DNA of 64,000 nucleotides from Methyloligella sp. GL2. Lineage in GTDB: Bacteria; Pseudomonadota; Alphaproteobacteria; Rhizobiales; Methyloligellaceae. The stretch spans positions 2,220,988 to 2,284,987 of the forward strand of contig NZ_CP054476.1 in NCBI RefSeq assembly GCF_013341275.1. The letters are read 5' to 3'. The translations under genes were made by a program, and so were the position numbers. The notes under the pieces were generated by a model. The model saw only the letters and a program-made list of their open reading frames with translations, had not been told where the DNA came from and did no database searches. Shown in pieces: positions 36,155 to 45,152 of the stretch. Position 1 is the stretch's first letter; each line of letters starts with the position of its first letter.

Positions 36155-36511
36155 GGTCGTCTCCGTTTCCCCGTCTTTTCAAATGGGGGATTGGCTTCGG
36201 AGCGCACTTGAGAAAAGCGCGCACCACAAAATACGCCAGGTGAACCCAACGCTGCACAAAAACGCCTGGGTTGGTTGACGGCCCGTCTCCGGCCTTTCCC
36301 CCGTCTTTGCGGCGTGGAAATCGCAAGGGAGCTGCCGGCTGTTGCCTGCGCTGCTCGAAGGCGGCCCTCTGCGTTTCTCAAGGCCGCTTGCGATCTGCCG
36401 CACCCTTGAAGCCGTTCTTGTCCGACTCAGGAATGCGGTGCTGAGTCGCGTGCGACCTTGGGTGCCAAATAGTGATCTGGAAGAATTCTACGCGTCAAGC
36501 GCTTATGCGGC
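36155..36511. other. Intergenic region upstream of KTSC gene, no gene seen
   Basis: About 357 bases without a convincing ORF. It contains two inverted repeats: AACCCA...TGGGTT near 36244-36278, and GACTCAG-N10-CTGAGTC at about 36423-36446. The second lies downstream of the sulfotransferase gene, which ends at 36512 on this strand, but lacks a T tract. No promoter can be assigned with confidence. Confidence 0.35.
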
Positions 36512-37759
36512 CTACTCCGAAGCCGCTTGAGCGGGCGCATCTTGCGCCTTGTCTTTGCTGGCTTCTTCGGCACTGTAGCCGTAGCGGTCCATGAGCGGCT
36601 TCATGCGCTCGACGATGCGGGCCTTGATGTCGGCGGGCAGCTCGTATTCGGAGGTCTTGTGCTCCGAGCGGCTGTCCAGATAGGCCTGCATCTTCGGCTC
36701 GGCGGCGGAGAAATCGCCAATGTCGAGCTTCTCGTAGGTCTCGCGCAGCCGGCCGATCGGGTCCTTGACCAGATCCTCGTAGCGGATTTCCACCAGCTTC
36801 TCTTCCGGAATCAGGTGCTTGTCGGCCTCGAAGCGCTCGGTCAGGCGCTGCATCATGTCGAGCACGTAATCGTCCAGCCAGCCGCTGACATAAGGCGGGT
36901 TGTGCAGGCCTTGGGTGGAATAGAGCGCGCGCCACAGCTTCACCGTCGAAGGGAAGACGTGCAGCGGGTTGCGGGTGATGTAGATGAAGCGCGCCTCGGG
37001 GAAGCGCTCGACCAGATAGCGCACCCGCGCCGAGTTGGCCGGCGATTTCATGATCAGCGGCTTGTTATGCTTCACCATGAGGCGGCGGTAGAACCACATG
37101 TAATGGTCGAACCAGCGCTCGCGCTTCTCCGCCGGGACGCCCTCGAAATCGAGATATTCGGTGTCGGCCGGGCCGTGGCGCGGCCAGGCCATGGTGATCA
37201 GCGGGCTCCCTTCGCCCAGCATGATGACGCCGAACTCCTCCTCCTGCGGGCGGTCGAAACCGACCGGCACATCGTCCTGCGGGCGCTTCTTGGGCAGCAG
37301 CACCTTCATGATGCGGGACAAGATTCGCTCGGTGATCAGGAAGTGGTGCGGGAAGAAGCACTCATAGGTGGTCGGGTAGGCGGTGTTCGGATCGGAGGCC
37401 AGAAGATCGTGCAGGAAGGTGGTGCCGGTGCGCCAATGGCCGATGACGAAGACCGGCGGCTGGTCCAGCTTCACCTGCTTGATGCGGCGGCGATAGATCA
37501 GCTCGCTCAACAGATAGAGCGGCGTGTTGATGGGACACCACAAGATCAGGGTGAGCACATCGGGAATGCAGTTGGAGGTGAAGTCGAAACGGCCGCGGGC
37601 AAACAGCTTCATCAGCGTGCCGAAGCGCATGCCGTACCACATATAGAGCAGCTTGCCGCCATAGCGGTGGATGCCTAGGAATTTCGCCTTGGGCTTCCGC
37701 TTGGCGAGCTTGGTCGCGGCCTTTTGCGGGTCGTCGGGAATCTTCTCGTAATCGGACAC
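36512..37759 (-). CDS. Sulfotransferase family protein
   Basis: A 415-residue cytosolic PAPS-dependent sulfotransferase-like protein. The 5'-phosphosulfate loop is PVFVIGHWRTGTTFLHDLL (about 102-120). The 3'-phosphate-binding region follows at MKSPANSARVRYLVERFPEARFIYITRNPLHVFPS, with the conserved Arg and Ser. EIRYEDLVKDPIGRLRETYEKL near the C-terminus is also typical of the Sulfotransfer_3 group. The start is a GTG at 37759 with GGAGCG upstream. The acceptor (lipid, carbohydrate or small molecule) cannot be inferred, and the neighbours do not help. Confidence 0.88.
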   Translation of the reverse strand: MSDYEKIPDDPQKAATKLAKRKPKAKFLGIHRYGGKLLYMWYGMRFGTLMKLFARGRFDFTSNCIPDVLTLILWCPINTPLYLLSELIYRRRIKQVKLDQPPVFVIGHWRTGTTFLHDLLASDPNTAYPTTYECFFPHHFLITERILSRIMKVLLPKKRPQDDVPVGFDRPQEEEFGVIMLGEGSPLITMAWPRHGPADTEYLDFEGVPAEKRERWFDHYMWFYRRLMVKHNKPLIMKSPANSARVRYLVERFPEARFIYITRNPLHVFPSTVKLWRALYSTQGLHNPPYVSGWLDDYVLDMMQRLTERFEADKHLIPEEKLVEIRYEDLVKDPIGRLRETYEKLDIGDFSAAEPKMQAYLDSRSEHKTSEYELPADIKARIVERMKPLMDRYGYSAEEASKDKAQDAPAQAASE

Positions 37760-37914
37760 GAAAGAGCGCTCCAGATGCTGTCTGACCGGTGTCTGTCAGC
37801 ACGGGGTGTTAAAGGGGATTGGGGCTGAAGGGAACCCCTAAGGCAAATCGAAGGTCGATGCCAGGGAAACAGCGGTAATGCGGTGAGGAAAACGCCGCCG
37901 AACCGGCGTTTCGC

Positions 37915-40473
37915 TCAAGCCTCGAAGGCCTCTTTCACCGCCGCGGCGAGGCTTTTGAGATCGAAGGGCTTCTGCAGGAACATGAAGGCCTCGTTCTCGT
38001 CCAGATTGCGCTTGAAGGCATCCTCGGCATAGCCGGACATGAAGATGATCTTGAGGTCCGGATGGGTGGCGCGCAGCTCCTTCATCAGGGTCGGGCCGTC
38101 CATCTCCGGCATCACCACGTCGGAGACGACGAGATCGACCTCGCCGTTCTGCTCCTGGAACACCTCCAGCGCCTCGGCGCCGGTGCCGGCTTCGAACACC
38201 TTGTAACCGCGCTGGCCGAGCGCCCGGGCGGCAAAGCTGCGCACGGCATCCTCGTCCTCCACCAGAAGCACCGTGCCGCGGCCGGTCAGGTCCTTGGCGC
38301 TCTCCTTCTTCTCCGGCTTCTCGACCGGGATCTCCTCGGGCGCGGCGATATGGCGGGGCAGATAGACCTTCATGGAGGTGCCCTTGCCCTCCTCGCTCTC
38401 GGCGAAGATATAGCCGCCGGTCTGCTTGACGATGCCGTAGACGGTGGACAGGCCAAGACCGGTGCCGCGGCCCACCTCCTTGGTGGAGAAGAACGGATCG
38501 AAGATTTTTTGGATGACCTCCGGCGGCATGCCGGTGCCGGTGTCGGTGACCTCGATCAGCACGTATTCGCCGGGCTCCAGATGACGCTGGCCGAGCTCTC
38601 GGGAACGGCGCTCGGAGACATTGGCGGTGTGGATGGCGAGCTTGCCGCCATCGGGCATGGCATCGCGGGCATTCACCGCCAGATTGATGATCACCTGCTC
38701 CAGCTGATGCTGATCGGCCTTCACCGGCCACAGGTCGCGGGATTGCTCCAGCTGCAGCTCGATATTCTCGCCCAGCAGGCGGCTGAGCAGCGCCGAAAGC
38801 TCGGAAACGAGCTCGCCCGGCTGCAAGACTTGCGGCCGCAAAGTCTGCTGGCGCGAGAAGGCCAGAAGCTGACGCACCAAGCCGGCCGCCCGATTGGCGT
38901 TCTGCTTGATGTTCATGATGTCCTTGAAGGCCGGATCGGTGGGCCGGTGGTTCTGCAGCAGGAAGTCGGAGAAGCCGATGATCGCCGTCAGCATATTGTT
39001 GAAGTCGTGGGCGATGCCCCCGGCGAGCTGGCCGATGGCCTGCATCTTCTGGCTCTGGGCGATCTGCAGCTCCAGCGCCCGCTGCTCGGTGGTGTCCACG
39101 GCATAGGCGATGGCGATGTCGTTTTCGCCGTCGACCTGCTCCACGGGGCTGAGATAGAGCCGGCCGCTCTTTTCCTTGTCGGCCTGGAGGGTGAAGTCGA
39201 TGGGCTCGATCAGCCCCTGGCCGCCAGCCGCCAGCTCCAGCGCATTGGCAAGCGCGCCCTGGCCCTCGTCGTCGATCAGGCTGCCGATGGCGACCTTGAC
39301 GGATTTGCCATTGGCCTTGCCTTCCACGGCCTGGCCGAACAGGCGCGCGAAGGCGGCGTTGGCGGCGCTGATCTGGCCTTGCCGGTCGAGGGTGGCGATG
39401 GCGATGGGCGAGGCCTGGAACAGCCGCGTGAAGCGGAGCTCGGCGGCGCCCGCCTCGACCGCCTCGCCTGGCGCCCGGTTCAGCACCAAAGCCTGGGCCC
39501 AGCCGGCCTGGCCGCCGCGCGGCAGACGATGCAGGATGCGCACCGGCAGGGTGGTGCCGTCGGCCTTGACCAGATCGAGATCGAATTTGCGGGTGATCGG
39601 GCTGGAGGCGCGCTCGCGCCCCGCCCCCGCCAGGAGCGCGGCGCCATCGCGCGACATGATCTCGTCGAGCTTCAGACGGCGGGTGGCCAGATCCGACAGA
39701 TCGAGGCCGAGCCACTGGGCCAGCGTGGCGTTGAGATATTCGATATTGCCTTGCGCATCGGCGGTGAAGAAACCGGCCGGCGCATGATCGAGATAGGCGA
39801 TGGCCTGCTGGATCTTCTCGAAGCTCGCCTCCTGGTTCTGGCGCTCCTCGGTGATCTCCTCCACGCCCCAGACGGTCAGCGGCGCTCCGCGGTCCGACTC
39901 GGGGTGGGACGGCATCGCGCGCACCGAGATGCGGAACCAGCGCGGGGCGAGCCCCGGCTCCTCGTAACTCTCGCCAAGCGGCGGAATGCGGAACTCTTCG
40001 CTCAAGGCCCGGCCCTGCTGGGCGGCGCGGGTGAGGCGGAAAATCGGCTCGGCCAGATGCACATTGCCGGCAAAGGCGCGGTCGGGCGCCGGCACGGCTG
40101 CGCCCTCCTCCAGCCCGACCAGGGACCGGTAGGCTTCGTTGGCGTAGAGCACGCGACCGCTATTGTCGGTGATCAGCGTGCCGCTGGGCAGATTGTCGAG
40201 AAAGGACTTGGCGATATCGTTGCGCGCGGCGCGCTGGCCGAAATGCAGAATGCCGACAGCGCCGGCGAACAGGCAGAACACGCCGACGACCGCGAGGCCG
40301 GCCAGAATCGCCAGCACGACGGGCTGGGCGATCTCGCGCGAGACCAGGGCGAGGCCTACGGCCACGGCGGCGAGGCCCAGCGCGAGCAGGACCACGAGGC
40401 CGACGCTGCCTTCGCGTTCGGTCCGGTCGGTTACAGGCTCCACATAGCGCATTGGCGCTCCAATATCGGACAT
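37915..40473 (-). CDS. cckA: Cell-cycle hybrid histidine kinase CckA
   Basis: Master kinase/phosphatase that feeds phosphate through ChpT to CtrA and CpdR in Alphaproteobacteria. 852 residues. Two membrane helices lie at about 24-45 and 50-73, followed by PAS domains (about 90-210, 220-340 and 345-465). The HisKA domain has the phospho-acceptor His489 in [12 protein letters not shown] HATPase domain ([29 protein letters not shown]) and a C-terminal receiver with Asp785 in [12 protein letters not shown] complete it. The order and the motif IAHDFNNML match CckA rather than a generic hybrid kinase. The start [10 protein letters not shown] was chosen because an upstream in-frame ATG adds an unrelated stretch. 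A FliO-like gene is divergent. Confidence 0.93.
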   Translation of the reverse strand: MSDIGAPMRYVEPVTDRTEREGSVGLVVLLALGLAAVAVGLALVSREIAQPVVLAILAGLAVVGVFCLFAGAVGILHFGQRAARNDIAKSFLDNLPSGTLITDNSGRVLYANEAYRSLVGLEEGAAVPAPDRAFAGNVHLAEPIFRLTRAAQQGRALSEEFRIPPLGESYEEPGLAPRWFRISVRAMPSHPESDRGAPLTVWGVEEITEERQNQEASFEKIQQAIAYLDHAPAGFFTADAQGNIEYLNATLAQWLGLDLSDLATRRLKLDEIMSRDGAALLAGAGRERASSPITRKFDLDLVKADGTTLPVRILHRLPRGGQAGWAQALVLNRAPGEAVEAGAAELRFTRLFQASPIAIATLDRQGQISAANAAFARLFGQAVEGKANGKSVKVAIGSLIDDEGQGALANALELAAGGQGLIEPIDFTLQADKEKSGRLYLSPVEQVDGENDIAIAYAVDTTEQRALELQIAQSQKMQAIGQLAGGIAHDFNNMLTAIIGFSDFLLQNHRPTDPAFKDIMNIKQNANRAAGLVRQLLAFSRQQTLRPQVLQPGELVSELSALLSRLLGENIELQLEQSRDLWPVKADQHQLEQVIINLAVNARDAMPDGGKLAIHTANVSERRSRELGQRHLEPGEYVLIEVTDTGTGMPPEVIQKIFDPFFSTKEVGRGTGLGLSTVYGIVKQTGGYIFAESEEGKGTSMKVYLPRHIAAPEEIPVEKPEKKESAKDLTGRGTVLLVEDEDAVRSFAARALGQRGYKVFEAGTGAEALEVFQEQNGEVDLVVSDVVMPEMDGPTLMKELRATHPDLKIIFMSGYAEDAFKRNLDENEAFMFLQKPFDLKSLAAAVKEAFEA

Positions 40474-40723
40474 GGCAGGAAAATAGCCGATTCGGTTGCA
40501 GGTCAGCCGCGGATAATGCGCAAGGAGCGGCTGGCGCAAATGCTTACCGATTCGGTGTTAACGTCTTCTGAGGACCGAAATATCTTGCGCTTTAGACGAG
40601 GATAAGGCTATCGCAGCGGCCCGCTGGCCTGTGCCTGACCGCAATCCTTTGCTAGAAGAGGCGCCGGGGCGCAAGGTTAACGGCTGCAAGATACGGCCTT
40701 CTTACGAGTGGTTCGCCAAAGTG

Positions 40724-41083
40724 ATGGATACCAGCAACCTCATCCTCGCAATCGCCCTCTTCCTGTTCATCATCGCGCTGATCGCGTTGCTGGCCTGGGG
40801 GTTCAAGGCGTTCTTTTCCAGCAGCAATGCCGGTCCGAGCTTCCTGCGCAGCCGCGAAAAACGGCTCGGCGTCTCTGAGACCTACAATATCGACGGCAAG
40901 CGCCGGCTAATGCTGGTGCGGCGCGACGACAAAGAGCATCTTCTGATGATCGGCGGCCCCGTCGACGTCATCATCGAGACCGAGATCGAGGCGCGGCGGC
41001 CGCTGGAGCATCCGCTGGAAGACGTGGTCATCGATCCAGGCGAGCGGCGCCAGGCGCCGCCGGAAGACTACCCGCAATCCTAA
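40724..41083 (+). CDS. FliO/MopB-like small membrane protein
   Basis: 119 residues. One N-terminal membrane helix (LILAIALFLFIIALIALLAWGFKAFF, about 5-30) is followed by a short cytosolic domain (RLGVSETYNIDGKRRLMLVRRDDKEHLLMIGGPVDVIIETEI). The LxV.E...ID.KRRL.LVRRD..EHLLMIGGP.D.V.E pattern is the FliO family, whose classical members help assemble the flagellar export gate. No other flagellar gene is in the window. The position next to cckA recurs in Alphaproteobacteria as I recall, so the protein may not be flagellar. ATG 40724 was preferred because the helix starts immediately after it. Confidence 0.75.
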   Translation: MDTSNLILAIALFLFIIALIALLAWGFKAFFSSSNAGPSFLRSREKRLGVSETYNIDGKRRLMLVRRDDKEHLLMIGGPVDVIIETEIEARRPLEHPLEDVVIDPGERRQAPPEDYPQS

Positions 41084-41284
41084 GCGCTTAAGGCGGCTTC
41101 GGCGCGCCTTCCCCTCACCGAATGCGGTCGGCATCCGGGCAGCCTCGTCTGCGCGGCTCATAAACTGGTGCAGGATTGCCGCAAATCGACGTGACGGGTT
41201 GAACGAAAGGTCGCAACCCATTTGATTCCTTAGCCTATTGACTGATGCAGAAAGGCCACGCCAGTTTTGCTTGTCGAGGGGCAG

Positions 41285-41488
41285 AAAATAGGCTAAAAAC
41301 AAAACAGTACTTACGGTGTGCTGCGCCAAGTCGTAGCAGGTAGATGGGTGTCGCCGGTGCTTTCATCTGCTCTCGCCGTAAGAACGCCGGCAGTTCCCTG
41401 CTAATGGTCCGACATCGGCTGGTTTTCCAGCCCTGTCAGTCCCCCAAAAACCTCTCCACTCCCCGCTTCCCCAGCGGGGAGTTTTTTT
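41285..41488 (+). ncRNA. Candidate structured small RNA with intrinsic terminator
   Basis: No protein gene fits here. TTGCTT (about 41271) and TAGGCT (about 41289), 16 bases apart, form a possible promoter. Downstream come the inverted repeat CTTACGG (41310-41316) / CCGTAAG (41376-41382), a perfect hairpin GGCTGG-TTTT-CCAGCC (41417-41432) and a strong terminator (41461-41488). A transcript of about 170-190 bases would result. I cannot match it to 6S, SRP, tmRNA or RNase P RNA. The identity and even transcription are inference. Confidence 0.4.
41461..41488 (+). terminator. Strong Rho-independent terminator
   Basis: CCCCGCT-tcccc-AGCGGGG, a perfect seven-base GC stem with five-base loop, followed by AGTTTTTTT. 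It is 378 bases past the FliO-like gene, too far to be its natural terminator, which supports a separate small transcript. Confidence 0.85.
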
Positions 41489-41680
41489 ATGCGGAATCGG
41501 CTGTGCTCTGGGGAAGCGGGGTTCTCGCGTTCAACGCCCACTGACGCGGGCTTTTGGCTTCCCCAGCGGGGCGTTTTTATGCGGAATCGGCTGTGCTCTG
41601 GGGAAGCGGGGTTCTCGCGTTCAACGCCCGCTGACGCGGGCTTTTGGCTTCCCCAGCGGGGCGTTTTTATGCGGAATCGG
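41489..41680. repeat. 90-bp tandem repeat, about 2.1 copies
   Basis: Units begin at 41489, 41579 and 41669 with ATGCGGAATCGGCTG. The first two differ at one clear position (CCCACTGACG against CCCGCTGACG) and the third breaks off after about 15 bases. Each unit includes CTGGGGAAGCGGGG and CTTCCCCAGCGGGGCGTTTTT, so each can re-form the terminator-like hairpin of 41461-41488. The period is a multiple of three and an open frame runs through it, but that frame shows no protein character. Confidence 0.85.
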
Positions 41681-41696
41681 CTGAGCGCCCGGGCCT

Positions 41697-41897
41697 GTCA
41701 TTCCGGCGTCAGCCGGAATCCAGCTCCATATGCCAAGCTTCCCGCTGGATACCGGCTTTCGCCGGTATGACGCCGTGCCTTGCGGCCACTCTCTCCCCCA
41801 CTCGTCATCACCGGGCTTGTCCCGGTGATCCACGACTTTCTAGGCATGATCGCGCGCGCTGTGTTCGTGGATGCCCGGCACAAGGCCGGGCATGACG
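41697..41897. repeat. Two REP-like palindromic elements
   Basis: The first element (41697-41772) has outer arms GTCATTCCGGCGTCAGCCGG and CCGGCTTTCGCCGGTATGACG. The second (41803-41897) pairs CGTCATCACCGGGCTTGTCC with the CGTGGATGCCCGG...GGCCGGGCATGACG arm. Both have the GTCAT...ATGAC ends of dispersed palindromic repeats that I recall as frequent between alphaproteobacterial genes. A long upstream reading of the next gene would run through them; they are not coding. Confidence 0.8.
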
Positions 41898-41974
41898 CCT
41901 TGAGTGTGTCTGGCGAACGCGGACTTCCCTCCAGCGTTGACCGCAAGCCGGCCTTCCTGAACATTTGGCGCATC

Positions 41975-42748
41975 ATGTTCGCACGCCGCATCATTCGGCT
42001 CGGAGTCGTCTTCGCCGCGCTCGTAGCTTTGGCCTGTGCGGCCAGCGCAGACGAAGCCGCCATGCCCAAAGGCTTCGTTTATCTCCGCGACGTGGATCCA
42101 ACCATCCAGCAGGATATGCGCTATGCGGGGCCGGACAATTTCACCGGCCGGCCGGTGCCGGGCTATGAGGCCGGCGAATGCATTCTGGTGCGGCCAGCCG
42201 CCGAGGCGCTGAAGGCGGCGCAGGCCGAGCTCGCCGCCAAAGGCCTCTCGCTCAAGGTCTATGACTGTTACCGCCCCACCCGAGCGGTCGCGGCTTTCGT
42301 CGCCTGGGCCAAGGAGCCGGACGACCTGCGCATAAAGCGCGTCCATTACCCGGACTTGCAGAAAACCGCGCTGTTTCCGGCGTATATCGCCACGCGCTCG
42401 GGCCATTCCCGCGGCGCCACAGTCGACGTCACCCTGGTGCCGGCCGGCTCAACGCCGATGGGAAACGCTCCGCCGGAGACGGCCGCCTGTACCGATGCGG
42501 CGCCGCGCGACAACAGCCTCGATATGGGCGTCTCCTTCGACTGCTTCGACCCGAAAGCCAATAGCGATACGCCCGGTCTGACGCCGGAGCAGCGTCGGAA
42601 CCGCAAGCTGCTGCTAGATGTCATGGCCCGCCATGGCTTCCGCAATTATCCGAAGGAGATCTGGCATTACAGCTTCAAGCCGGAACCCTACCCCGGCACC
42701 TATTTCGACTTTCCCGTCCGCCCGCGCCAGACCGCCGGCACGCCGTGA
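41975..42748 (+). CDS. D-alanyl-D-alanine dipeptidase, VanX/DdpX family
   Basis: A 257-residue exported zinc peptidase of family M15D that splits D-Ala-D-Ala, a peptidoglycan turnover product. The signal peptide spans about residues 1-26 (VVFAALVALACAASADEA). Zinc ligands are His144 and Asp151 in SGHSRGATVDVTL and His231 in EIWHYSF. The catalytic Glu is 228, and Arg100 in YDCYRPTRA binds substrate. The start at 41975 was chosen because the signal peptide begins there and upstream sequence is palindromic repeat. In non-glycopeptide-resistant bacteria these enzymes are thought to recycle D-Ala. The stop overlaps the next gene (GTGA at 42745-42748), so the transporter may carry a related compound. 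Confidence 0.9.
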   Translation: MFARRIIRLGVVFAALVALACAASADEAAMPKGFVYLRDVDPTIQQDMRYAGPDNFTGRPVPGYEAGECILVRPAAEALKAAQAELAAKGLSLKVYDCYRPTRAVAAFVAWAKEPDDLRIKRVHYPDLQKTALFPAYIATRSGHSRGATVDVTLVPAGSTPMGNAPPETAACTDAAPRDNSLDMGVSFDCFDPKANSDTPGLTPEQRRNRKLLLDVMARHGFRNYPKEIWHYSFKPEPYPGTYFDFPVRPRQTAGTP

Positions 42749-44187
42749 CCGAGCATAGGCACGGCCCCATCATCGAAAGCGATATCCCGGCGCGGCTGGA
42801 GCGTCTGGCCTGGGGCTTGTTTCATTCCAAGGTGGTGCTGGCACTCGGCATCACCTGGGTGCTGGACGGGCTGGAGGTGACGCTGGCCGGGGCGGTGGCC
42901 GGCGCGCTGAAACAGAGCCCGGCGCTCGATCTCGACAATGCCGGAGTCGGCATCGCCAATAGCGCCTATCTCGCCGGGGCGGTTCTGGGGGCGCTTGCCT
43001 TCGGCTGGCTGACCGACCGGCTGGGGCGCAAACGCCTGTTCTCCATCACCCTCGGCGTCTATCTGATCGCCACCGGCGCCACCGCTTTTGCCTGGGACGC
43101 GCCGAGCTTCATCCTGTTCCGCTTCCTCACCGGGGCCGGGATCGGCGGCGAATACACCGCCATCAACTCGGCGATCCAGGAGCTGGTGCCGGGGCGGTTC
43201 CGCGGCTGGACCGATCTGGTGATCAATGGAAGCTTCTGGATCGGCGCGGCCGTGGGGGCAGCCGGCTCGCTGATCCTGCTCGACCCGGCGCTGCTGCCTG
43301 CCGATATGGGCTGGCGCGCCTGCTTCTTCATCGGCGCGCTGCTGGGGCTGATCATCCTGGTGCTGCGGCAATGGATTCCGGAATCGCCGCGCTGGCTGAT
43401 GACCCATGGGCGCCCCGAGGAGGCCGCCACGGTGATCGCCGAGATCGAACGTCAGACCAAACAGGTGCCGCCCGGCGCCGCAGGAGATGGGCATCCGCCG
43501 GTAAAAATCCGGCCGCGCAGCCATACGCCTCTGCGCGAGGTCTGGCACAGCCTGTTCGTCGGCCATCGCCGGCGCACGCTGGTGGGCCTCAGCCTGATGA
43601 CGGCGCAAGCCTTCTTCTACAACGCGATCTTCTTCACCTATGCGCTGATCCTCACCGATTTCTACGATATCGCAGCCGATCGGGTGGGCTGGTACATCCT
43701 GCCCTTCGCGGCGGGGAATTTTCTCGGACCCCTGCTGCTCGGGCGGCTGTTCGATACCGTCGGGCGGCGTCCGATGATCGCCCTCACCTATGGCATCTCG
43801 GGCATTCTCTTGGCGCTAACCGGCGCGGGCTTTGCTGCCGGGCTGCTCTCGGCAACGACGCAGACGCTGTGCTGGTCGGTGATCTTCTTCTTCGCCTCGG
43901 CCGCGGCGAGCTCGGCCTATCTCACAGTGAGCGAGACTTTTCCGCTGGAGATCCGGGCGCTGGCCATCGCCTTCTTCTATGCCATCGGCACCGGCATTGG
44001 CGGGGTGTTCGCGCCGGCGCTATTCGGCGTTCTGATCGACACTGGATCGCGGGTCAGTGTGTTCTGGGGGTATCTGTTCGGCGCGGCGCTGATGCTCGGC
44101 GCGGTGGCCGTGATCTTGCGCTGGGGCGTCGCCGCAGAACGGCGTTCCCTGGAAGAGGTTGCAAAGCCGCTTTCATCCGCCGACTGA
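42745..44187 (+). CDS. MFS transporter (sugar/acid symporter type)
   Basis: 480 residues with twelve membrane helices. The family signatures are GWLTDRLGRKRLFSITL after helix 2, FRFLTGAGIGGEYTAINSAIQELVPGRFRGW in helices 4-5, PESPRWLMTHGRPEEA at the central loop and GRLFDTVGRRPMI in the second half. This places it with the SP/AAHS-like facilitators that take up sugars, aromatic acids or small carboxylates by proton symport. The start is a GTG overlapping the dipeptidase stop, so the two genes are co-translated. A substrate linked to D-Ala-D-Ala turnover is only a guess. Confidence 0.88.
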   Translation: MTEHRHGPIIESDIPARLERLAWGLFHSKVVLALGITWVLDGLEVTLAGAVAGALKQSPALDLDNAGVGIANSAYLAGAVLGALAFGWLTDRLGRKRLFSITLGVYLIATGATAFAWDAPSFILFRFLTGAGIGGEYTAINSAIQELVPGRFRGWTDLVINGSFWIGAAVGAAGSLILLDPALLPADMGWRACFFIGALLGLIILVLRQWIPESPRWLMTHGRPEEAATVIAEIERQTKQVPPGAAGDGHPPVKIRPRSHTPLREVWHSLFVGHRRRTLVGLSLMTAQAFFYNAIFFTYALILTDFYDIAADRVGWYILPFAAGNFLGPLLLGRLFDTVGRRPMIALTYGISGILLALTGAGFAAGLLSATTQTLCWSVIFFFASAAASSAYLTVSETFPLEIRALAIAFFYAIGTGIGGVFAPALFGVLIDTGSRVSVFWGYLFGAALMLGAVAVILRWGVAAERRSLEEVAKPLSSAD

Positions 44188-44240
44188 GCCGGCGGGCAAA
44201 CGCACACCCTCCCACTGGGCGGCGGCTTCGGCGTCTTACC

Positions 44241-44490
44241 CGTCCCGGTAAACGCGTTCGCGTTTCTCGTGACGCCGGTCTTTATTCGTCCCGGAAGACG
44301 CGTTCGCGTTTCTCGTGACGCCGGTCTTTAGCGTTCGCGTTTCTCGTGACGCCGGTCTTTATTCGTCCCGGAAGACGCGTTCGCGTTTCTCGTGACGCCG
44401 GTCTTTACTCGTCCCGGAAGACGCGTTCGCGTTTCTCGTGACGCCGGTCTTTACTCGTCCCGATAAACGCGTTCGCGTTTCTCGTGACGC
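44241..44490. repeat. 46-bp tandem repeat derived from the 3' end of dksA
   Basis: The word GCGTTCGCGTTTCTCGTGACG occurs at 44254, 44300, 44331, 44377, 44423 and 44469: spacing 46, 31, 46, 46 and 46. The last copy lies inside the final codons of dksA (RHEKRERVYRDE), and the others repeat that end, stop codon and about 12 following bases, beyond the gene. One unit has lost 15 bases. The copies are almost identical, differing mainly at GAAGA versus TAAA and at ATTC versus ACTC, so the array is young and probably variable between strains. Confidence 0.9.
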
Positions 44491-44891
44491 TCTTGCGCCT
44501 CGACGCTCAACGTGGCGATCGGCCTTGCATCCAGCCGTTTCAGGCTGATCGGCTCGCCGGTCTCCTCGCAATAGCCGTAGGTGCCTTCGTCGAGCCTGGA
44601 CAGCGCCGCGTCGATCTTGGCGATCAACTTGCGCTGCCGATCGCGGGCGCGAAGCTCGAAGGCACGCTCGCTCTCCGAGCTCGCCCGGTCGGCGATATCG
44701 GCATGCTGCTCGGATTCGTTTTGCAGATGTTCGAGCGTCTGTTTGGTGGAGCGGAGAATCTCTTCCCGCCAGTCCAGCAGCTTCTGCCGAAAATAGGCAA
44801 GCTGCCTTTCATTCATGAAGGGCTCGTCGTCGGTGGGACGATAGTCCTTGGGGATCGCATTCTTGGGCCGCATGACAGCCTCATTTTTCAC
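44451..44891 (-). CDS. dksA: RNA polymerase-binding transcription factor DksA
   Basis: A 146-residue DksA that binds in the RNA polymerase secondary channel and mediates the stringent response with ppGpp. The coiled-coil arm (NERQLAYFRQKLLDWREEILRSTKQTLEHLQNE) has the tip DIADRASSE. The zinc-finger region reads YGYCEETGEPISLKRLDARPIATLSVEAQERHE, keeping only the first Cys of the usual four, as in other alphaproteobacterial DksA proteins. The start is GTG 44891 with AGGTGA upstream; ATG 44873 is an alternative. The last codons are the first unit of the 46-bp tandem array that continues downstream. Confidence 0.95.
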   Translation of the reverse strand: MKNEAVMRPKNAIPKDYRPTDDEPFMNERQLAYFRQKLLDWREEILRSTKQTLEHLQNESEQHADIADRASSESERAFELRARDRQRKLIAKIDAALSRLDEGTYGYCEETGEPISLKRLDARPIATLSVEAQERHEKRERVYRDE

Positions 44892-45152
44892 AACGAGTTC
44901 ACCTGCTTGGGGCGACTAACTTTGCCCCACCTGCCAGCACTGACCGTTCATAGGTCACGTTCCCCCCGCTGGCCGCCCCTATTTACGGAAGCGGTGTGCC
45001 AAGTCAAGCGGAGAGGTTGGGTTGACAGTGCGGAGTTTTGTTAAGTGTGGGAAATCGGTCGCGCTGCGAAACTCGTGCTAGAGCTAGCGTTGCGCATGCC
45101 AGAGGCCAGGCAGGCGCAAGCGACGAAGACGGCAAACGAAGGTTCATTTTCC

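Noticed and set aside
41489..41770. Open frame through the 90-bp repeats giving repeated MRNRLCSGEAGFSR.
   Set aside because: It exists only because the period is a multiple of three; it runs into a palindromic repeat and lacks a ribosome binding site.
41780..41974. Longer N-terminus for the dipeptidase.
   Set aside because: It would translate a REP-like palindrome and hide the signal peptide that begins at 41975.
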